DNA from: Flavonifractor sp. AGMB03687
Lineage (GTDB): Bacteria > Bacillota > Clostridia > Oscillospirales > Oscillospiraceae
Length of the DNA: 64,000 nucleotides
Assembly: GCF_017811815.1 (NCBI RefSeq)
Contig: NZ_JADKZI010000001.1
Span: 558,001 to 622,000 of the forward strand
Reading direction: 5' to 3'
Positions 60,535 through 64,000 of this stretch are shown here, piece after piece. Positions within the stretch are counted from its first letter, which is position 1, and every line of letters starts with the position of its first letter. Below the pieces are notes generated by a model, which had not been told where the DNA came from, made no database searches, and was given only the letters and a program-made list of their open reading frames with translations. The position numbers and the translations under genes were made by a program.

Positions 60535-61557
60535 GTGGAACACCAAACCCAAACGATAGCTCCGCTCTTCCAGGTGGAAAACGTATCCATCGCCTACAAG
60601 ACAAAGCGCGGACCGCTGCAGGCGGTCAAGGGCGCGTCGTTTTCCATCGGCGACCAGGAAGCTGTGGCGCTGATTGGAGAATCGGGATGCGGCAAGACGA
60701 CCCTTGCCACATCCATTGTCCGGGCCCTTCCCAATGCGGCTTCCGTAACGGAAGGCAAGATGCTGTTCCGGCAAGCGGACGGTACCTGCTGCAACATCCT
60801 GGATCTGAGTCAGAAGGAACTGCGAAAAATCCTGTGGGAGCAGATCTCCATGGTATTTCAGGCTTCCCAGAGTTCCTTCAATCCGGTTAAGCGGATCAAG
60901 ACCCAGTTTATCGACACAGTAAAGGCGCATAAGCCGGGCAAAAGCCGCGAGGAGATTATGGAGCGGGCCCGTGAGCTGCTGCGTATTGTGATGCTGGATC
61001 CGGACAAGGTGCTGGAATCCTATCCCCACGAAATCTCCGGCGGTATGAAGCAGCGGACTCTGATCGCCCTTTCACTTCTGCTGGAGCCCAGACTGATTAT
61101 CCTGGACGAGCCCACCACGGCGCTGGATCTACTGACCCAGGAGAAGATCCTGAAACTGCTCAACGAGCTGAAGAAACAGTTTGGCTTCAGTCTGCTGTTC
61201 ATTACCCACGATCTGGGCATCGTATCGGAGCTTGCGGATTCTGTGGTGACCATGTATGCCGGCAGAGTGGTGGAGCGGGCCCCGGTGGCGGAGTTTTTCA
61301 ATCATCCCCGCCATCCGTACAGCAAGGGACTGATCAACGCCATTCCCAGACTTACCATGGACAGCAGTGAGCTGTACTCCATCCCGGGCAGCCCGCCCGA
61401 CATGATCGACGCTGCGCCCGGCTGTCCCTTTGCACCCCGCTGCGGCCACTGCGTCCAGAAGTGCCGGGAAGAGATGCCGCCGCTGGAGTGTGTGGGCGAA
61501 GACGGGCACGTCTGCGCCTGCTGGAATCCGATGATGGGAGGGACAGAACATGAGTGA
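60535..61557 (+). CDS. ABC transporter ATPase, DppD/OppD type
   Basis: A 340-residue ATPase: Walker A GESGCGKTTLAT (about residues 45-56), signature EISGGMKQRTL, Walker B LIILDEPTTALD, H-loop in FITHDLG, and the C-terminal oligopeptide-transporter domain with GCPFAPRCGHCVQKC, a four-cysteine cluster. The start is GTG with AAGGAGG 8 nt upstream. It overlaps the second ATPase gene by 8 nt. Confidence 0.94.
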   Translation: MEHQTQTIAPLFQVENVSIAYKTKRGPLQAVKGASFSIGDQEAVALIGESGCGKTTLATSIVRALPNAASVTEGKMLFRQADGTCCNILDLSQKELRKILWEQISMVFQASQSSFNPVKRIKTQFIDTVKAHKPGKSREEIMERARELLRIVMLDPDKVLESYPHEISGGMKQRTLIALSLLLEPRLIILDEPTTALDLLTQEKILKLLNELKKQFGFSLLFITHDLGIVSELADSVVTMYAGRVVERAPVAEFFNHPRHPYSKGLINAIPRLTMDSSELYSIPGSPPDMIDAAPGCPFAPRCGHCVQKCREEMPPLECVGEDGHVCACWNPMMGGTEHE

Positions 61558-62539
61558 ACTGATTCGCCTGACGGGCCTTGGAAAGTCCTTTCCTCAGAAA
61601 TTTGGCAATGCGGTGACCATCCTTCAGGATATCGACCTGACCATCGGCCAGGGTGAGACCGTATGTGTGCTGGGTGAGTCCGGCTGCGGAAAGACCACTC
61701 TGGGAAAGATCATTGCCGGGCTGAGCAGCTATACGGCGGGCTCCTATCAGTTTGAAGGGCAGGAGGTCTCTCAGCTGAAAGGGGAGAGCTGGAAGAAATT
61801 CCGCAGCAGCGTGCAGCTGATCCACCAGAACCCCTATGAGTCGCTGAATCCGGCGCTGATGGTCTTTGACATCATCGCCAACCCCATCCGCCGCCACCAG
61901 AAGATCAAGAACATGGATGTGCTCTATCAGAAGGTCACCGAGCTGCTTGAGACCGTTGGCCTCACTCCGGTGGAGGATTTTGTGGACAAATATCCCAGCT
62001 TTTTGTCCGGCGGCCAGCGGCAGCGAGTATCCATTGCGCGGATTCTGGCCATGGACCCCAAGCTCATCGTGGTGGACGAGGCCACAAGTATGATCGACAC
62101 CTCCCTGCGCATCAGCCTCCTGGGTACCCTGAAGCGGATCCAGGAGGAGCGCAACGTATCCTATTTCTTCATCACCCATGACCTGGCGCTGGGACGGTAT
62201 TTTGCCCGTGGCCAGCGGGTCTCCATCATGTATTTGGGACGAGCAGTGGAAGAGGCACCGACGGATGAACTGGTCAGTGCCCCCAAGCATCCCTATACCA
62301 AAGCGATCCTTTCTGCGGCTGTGGGCAGCAGCGACATCCTGGAGCGTTACCAGGGTGAGCGGTATACCCTCCAGGGGACTGATATTCCCTCCTTCCAGCA
62401 CCTGCCCACCGGATGCGCCCTGCATCCCAGATGTCCGCAGAAAATAGCCGGACTGTGCGACTGTGAGCTGCCTCCCCTCTATTCTGTGGGCGAGGGGCAT
62501 CGGGTAGCCTGTCATCTGTACCGAGGTTCTGATGTATGA
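61550..62539 (+). CDS. ABC transporter ATPase, DppF/OppF type
   Basis: A 329-residue ATPase: Walker A GESGCGKTTLGK (about residues 39-50), signature FLSGGQRQRVSIARI, Walker B LIVVDEATSMID, FITHDLAL, and the C-terminal domain with GCALHPRCPQKIAGLC. The Walker B Asp-Glu is intact, so it should hydrolyse ATP. It forms a heterodimer with the DppD-type ATPase. Its stop overlaps the start of the next small gene. Confidence 0.94.
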   Translation: MSELIRLTGLGKSFPQKFGNAVTILQDIDLTIGQGETVCVLGESGCGKTTLGKIIAGLSSYTAGSYQFEGQEVSQLKGESWKKFRSSVQLIHQNPYESLNPALMVFDIIANPIRRHQKIKNMDVLYQKVTELLETVGLTPVEDFVDKYPSFLSGGQRQRVSIARILAMDPKLIVVDEATSMIDTSLRISLLGTLKRIQEERNVSYFFITHDLALGRYFARGQRVSIMYLGRAVEEAPTDELVSAPKHPYTKAILSAAVGSSDILERYQGERYTLQGTDIPSFQHLPTGCALHPRCPQKIAGLCDCELPPLYSVGEGHRVACHLYRGSDV

Positions 62540-62721
62540 CTAACTTCGCAAAATTTCTCATGGCAGTCGGTGTCGTATTTCTTGTCCTCTCTGTCTGCAT
62601 GATGCAGATTACCGAGAAGGGGACGGCAGCCTATGTGATGGATGGTATTAACATCATATTGGGTCTGCTTATGATCGGCGCAGGTGCCGGATTCCTGTTT
62701 TGGAAAAGCCGTCGGAAATAA
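62536..62721 (+). CDS. Small two-helix membrane protein in the ABC operon
   Basis: A 61-residue protein with two hydrophobic helices (about residues 5-25 and 34-54) joined by a short loop, ending in KSRRK on the probable cytoplasmic face. Its start overlaps the ATPase stop (ATGA), so it is translationally coupled to the transporter. No family recognised. It could be an accessory subunit or a stabiliser of the permeases. Confidence 0.72.
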   Translation: MTNFAKFLMAVGVVFLVLSVCMMQITEKGTAAYVMDGINIILGLLMIGAGAGFLFWKSRRK

Positions 62722-62766
62722 GTCTTTGTCTGATGAAAGCAATTATAAAACACGGAGGTATGAAAG

Positions 62767-64000
62767 ATGAAACGAAGCGCCAGATCCATCCTGAGCGGTG
62801 TCCTTGCAGCTGCTATGCTGTCGGGACTCATGCTTCTCCCCGGCTGCGGGCAGAATCCGTCCAGCACGACGGACCCCAATGCATCTGCTCCCACAGGAAC
62901 CGCCACTGAGCAGGCATTTGTAGGCGGCTGGCCCTATTCCACTCCGCCCACCGGCCACTACAATATGTTTGTGGCCAACGCCATTGAGCTGAAGTTTTAT
63001 CGGGAGCTGCATCAGCTGCCCCTGGCCACCTACGTGGCGGAGACCGATACTTACGAGCCCATGCTGGCTGAGTCCTGGGAGGTCTCCGAGGATGGAAGTG
63101 TCTTCCGCGTGAACCTGCGCCAGGACGTGACCTGGCGCACCGGCGAGGCCTTTACCTCCAAAGATGTGTGGACCACCTTTATGATCTACCGCCTGATGGC
63201 CAATCCGGTGTGGGATTATGTGGACAAGGTGACCATGGTCTCCGACTATGAGGTGGAGTTTTCCGTAAAGACCCCCACTACGCTGCTGCTGCGGTACGTC
63301 CTGCGCAAGCCCATGGTGGACTATCTGACCTACGGCTCCTATGCGGAGCAGGTGCAGGCGCTGCTGGACGCCGGCAAGGATGAGGAATCTGCCGAGTGGA
63401 AGGAGCTGTCCAACGATTTCAGCGTCTTCCGTCCTGAGATCGTAAACGCCACCGGTCCCTACTATCTGGATCCGGCCAACGTGAACGAGTCCTGTGCCGT
63501 CCTGAAGAAGAATGAGAGCTCCTTCCTGGCCGACACCGTCAAGTTCAGTGAAGTGATCGTCTATAACGGCGACGTGGCCGATCTGACCCCGCTGGTCCTC
63601 AATGGTCAGGTGGACTTCCTGACCCACCAGTTCTCTTCCGCCACTATGGCAACCTTTGAGAGCATGGGCTATGACATGCTCCAGGTGGCCGGCGTGGATG
63701 GCATCGCGCTGTATTTCAATGAGGCGGTGGAGCCGCTTGACAAAGTGGAGGTCCGCCAGGCTCTGGCTTATGTGATTGACCGCGAGCGGGTGGGCGAGCT
63801 GGCTCTGCCCGGCGTGTCCCGGGGCACCAAGTACATCACCGGCCTGGGCGATACCATGACGGAGAATTGGGTGGACGTCAGCAAGCTCAACAACTATGAG
63901 ACCGATACCGAGAAGGCCAGCCAGCTCCTGGAGAGTGCGGGCCTGACCCAGAAGGACGACGGTCAGTGGTATCTGGAGAGCGGGAAGCAGTTCACCCTGG
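62767..64000 (+). CDS. Extracellular solute-binding lipoprotein, family 5 (3' end missing)
   Basis: The first 411 codons of an OppA/DppA-type binding protein; the frame is still open at the end of the window. A lipoprotein signal ends in LLPGC (Cys about residue 27). The SBP_bac_5 pattern follows: YEPMLAESWEVSEDGSVFRV, LRQDVTWRTGEAFTSKDVWTT and RQALAYVIDRERVGELAL. It captures the ligand outside the cell for the importer. ACGGAGG lies 8 nt upstream of the ATG. The family binds peptides, nickel or oligosaccharides; the ROK regulator hints at a sugar-containing ligand. Confidence 0.93.
   Translation, partial: MKRSARSILSGVLAAAMLSGLMLLPGCGQNPSSTTDPNASAPTGTATEQAFVGGWPYSTPPTGHYNMFVANAIELKFYRELHQLPLATYVAETDTYEPMLAESWEVSEDGSVFRVNLRQDVTWRTGEAFTSKDVWTTFMIYRLMANPVWDYVDKVTMVSDYEVEFSVKTPTTLLLRYVLRKPMVDYLTYGSYAEQVQALLDAGKDEESAEWKELSNDFSVFRPEIVNATGPYYLDPANVNESCAVLKKNESSFLADTVKFSEVIVYNGDVADLTPLVLNGQVDFLTHQFSSATMATFESMGYDMLQVAGVDGIALYFNEAVEPLDKVEVRQALAYVIDRERVGELALPGVSRGTKYITGLGDTMTENWVDVSKLNNYETDTEKASQLLESAGLTQKDDGQWYLESGKQFTL

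Noticed and set aside
1-64000. CRISPR arrays, prophage, insertion sequences, tRNA or rRNA genes
   Set aside because: No regularly spaced direct repeats, no transposase or integrase-like protein, no structural phage protein and no cloverleaf sequence was seen on either strand.

Overview
The window comes from a high-GC, endospore-forming member of the Clostridia, most likely Oscillospiraceae (Flavonifractor/Intestinimonas/Lawsonibacter-like). The basis is Spo0A and SpoIVB, the LL-diaminopimelate aminotransferase (DapL) route, a non-discriminating AspRS with GatCAB behind a T-box, an L10 leader, sigma-A promoters of the Firmicutes type and strong AGGAGG ribosome binding sites with frequent GTG/TTG starts. 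The genus is an inference from gene content, not a measured placement. No phage, insertion sequence, CRISPR array, tRNA or rRNA gene was seen; this is mostly ordinary chromosome.

Layout. 1-6.5 kb: end of a GNAT acetyltransferase gene, then a minus-strand purine-use block (Crp/Fnr regulator, three-subunit molybdenum hydroxylase, xanthine/uracil permease). 6.7-8.1 kb: malic enzyme with the decayed 3' end of a class II fumarase gene beside it. 8.3-13.3 kb: glnA with an ANTAR RNA-binding regulator, then dapF-dapL and an AadE-type nucleotidyltransferase. 13.4-17.1 kb: ECF S-component, a uracil permease behind a transcription attenuator, and lysA. 17.2-20.8 kb: minus-strand rpmG-secE-nusG-rplK-rplA and rplJ-rplL with an L10 leader; rpoB does not follow rplL. 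21.1-25.4 kb: ruvX, a split TSUP permease, a TcdA-like protein, a PpiC foldase, a probable 6S RNA and a DUF1292 protein. 25.6-35.8 kb: class A PBP, SLH/SGNH hydrolase, DUF4358 lipoprotein, CPA2 antiporter (apparent ACG start), divergent TetR and TSCPD genes, secreted 5'-nucleotidase, small membrane protein. 36-45.4 kb: spoIVB-spo0A, pentapeptide protein, AGCS transporter, unknown membrane protein, Na/Pi cotransporter-PhoU protein, MATE pump. 45.5-53 kb: T-box-aspS-gatCAB, family 4 uracil-DNA glycosylase, an AT-rich orphan, cysteine desulfidase. 53-57.3 kb: coiled-coil protein, transglutaminase, zinc-ribbon membrane protein and SPFH/zinc-ribbon protein. 57.5-64 kb: ROK regulator with an oligopeptide/oligosaccharide-type ABC importer that runs off the end.

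How it fits together. Several units look like regulator plus target: Crp/Fnr with purine hydroxylase and permease; ANTAR protein with glnA; TetR with the divergent TSCPD gene (their promoters share one palindromic -35 box); ROK repressor with the ABC importer. dapF, dapL and lysA supply meso-DAP and lysine. aspS-gatCAB makes Asn-tRNA(Asn) through Asp-tRNA(Asn). RNA-level control is prominent: a T-box, an L10 leader, a terminator-type attenuator before the uracil permease, a long hairpin before the MATE gene, a structured leader before rpmG-secE and a probable 6S RNA.

The best candidates for something little described are the transglutaminase/zinc-ribbon/SPFH cluster, the glnA-ANTAR pair with its leader hairpin, the ACG start of the antiporter, the shared -35 box at the TetR locus and the hairpin leader of the MATE gene. 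I saw no clearly novel multi-gene system such as a defence island or biosynthetic cluster.
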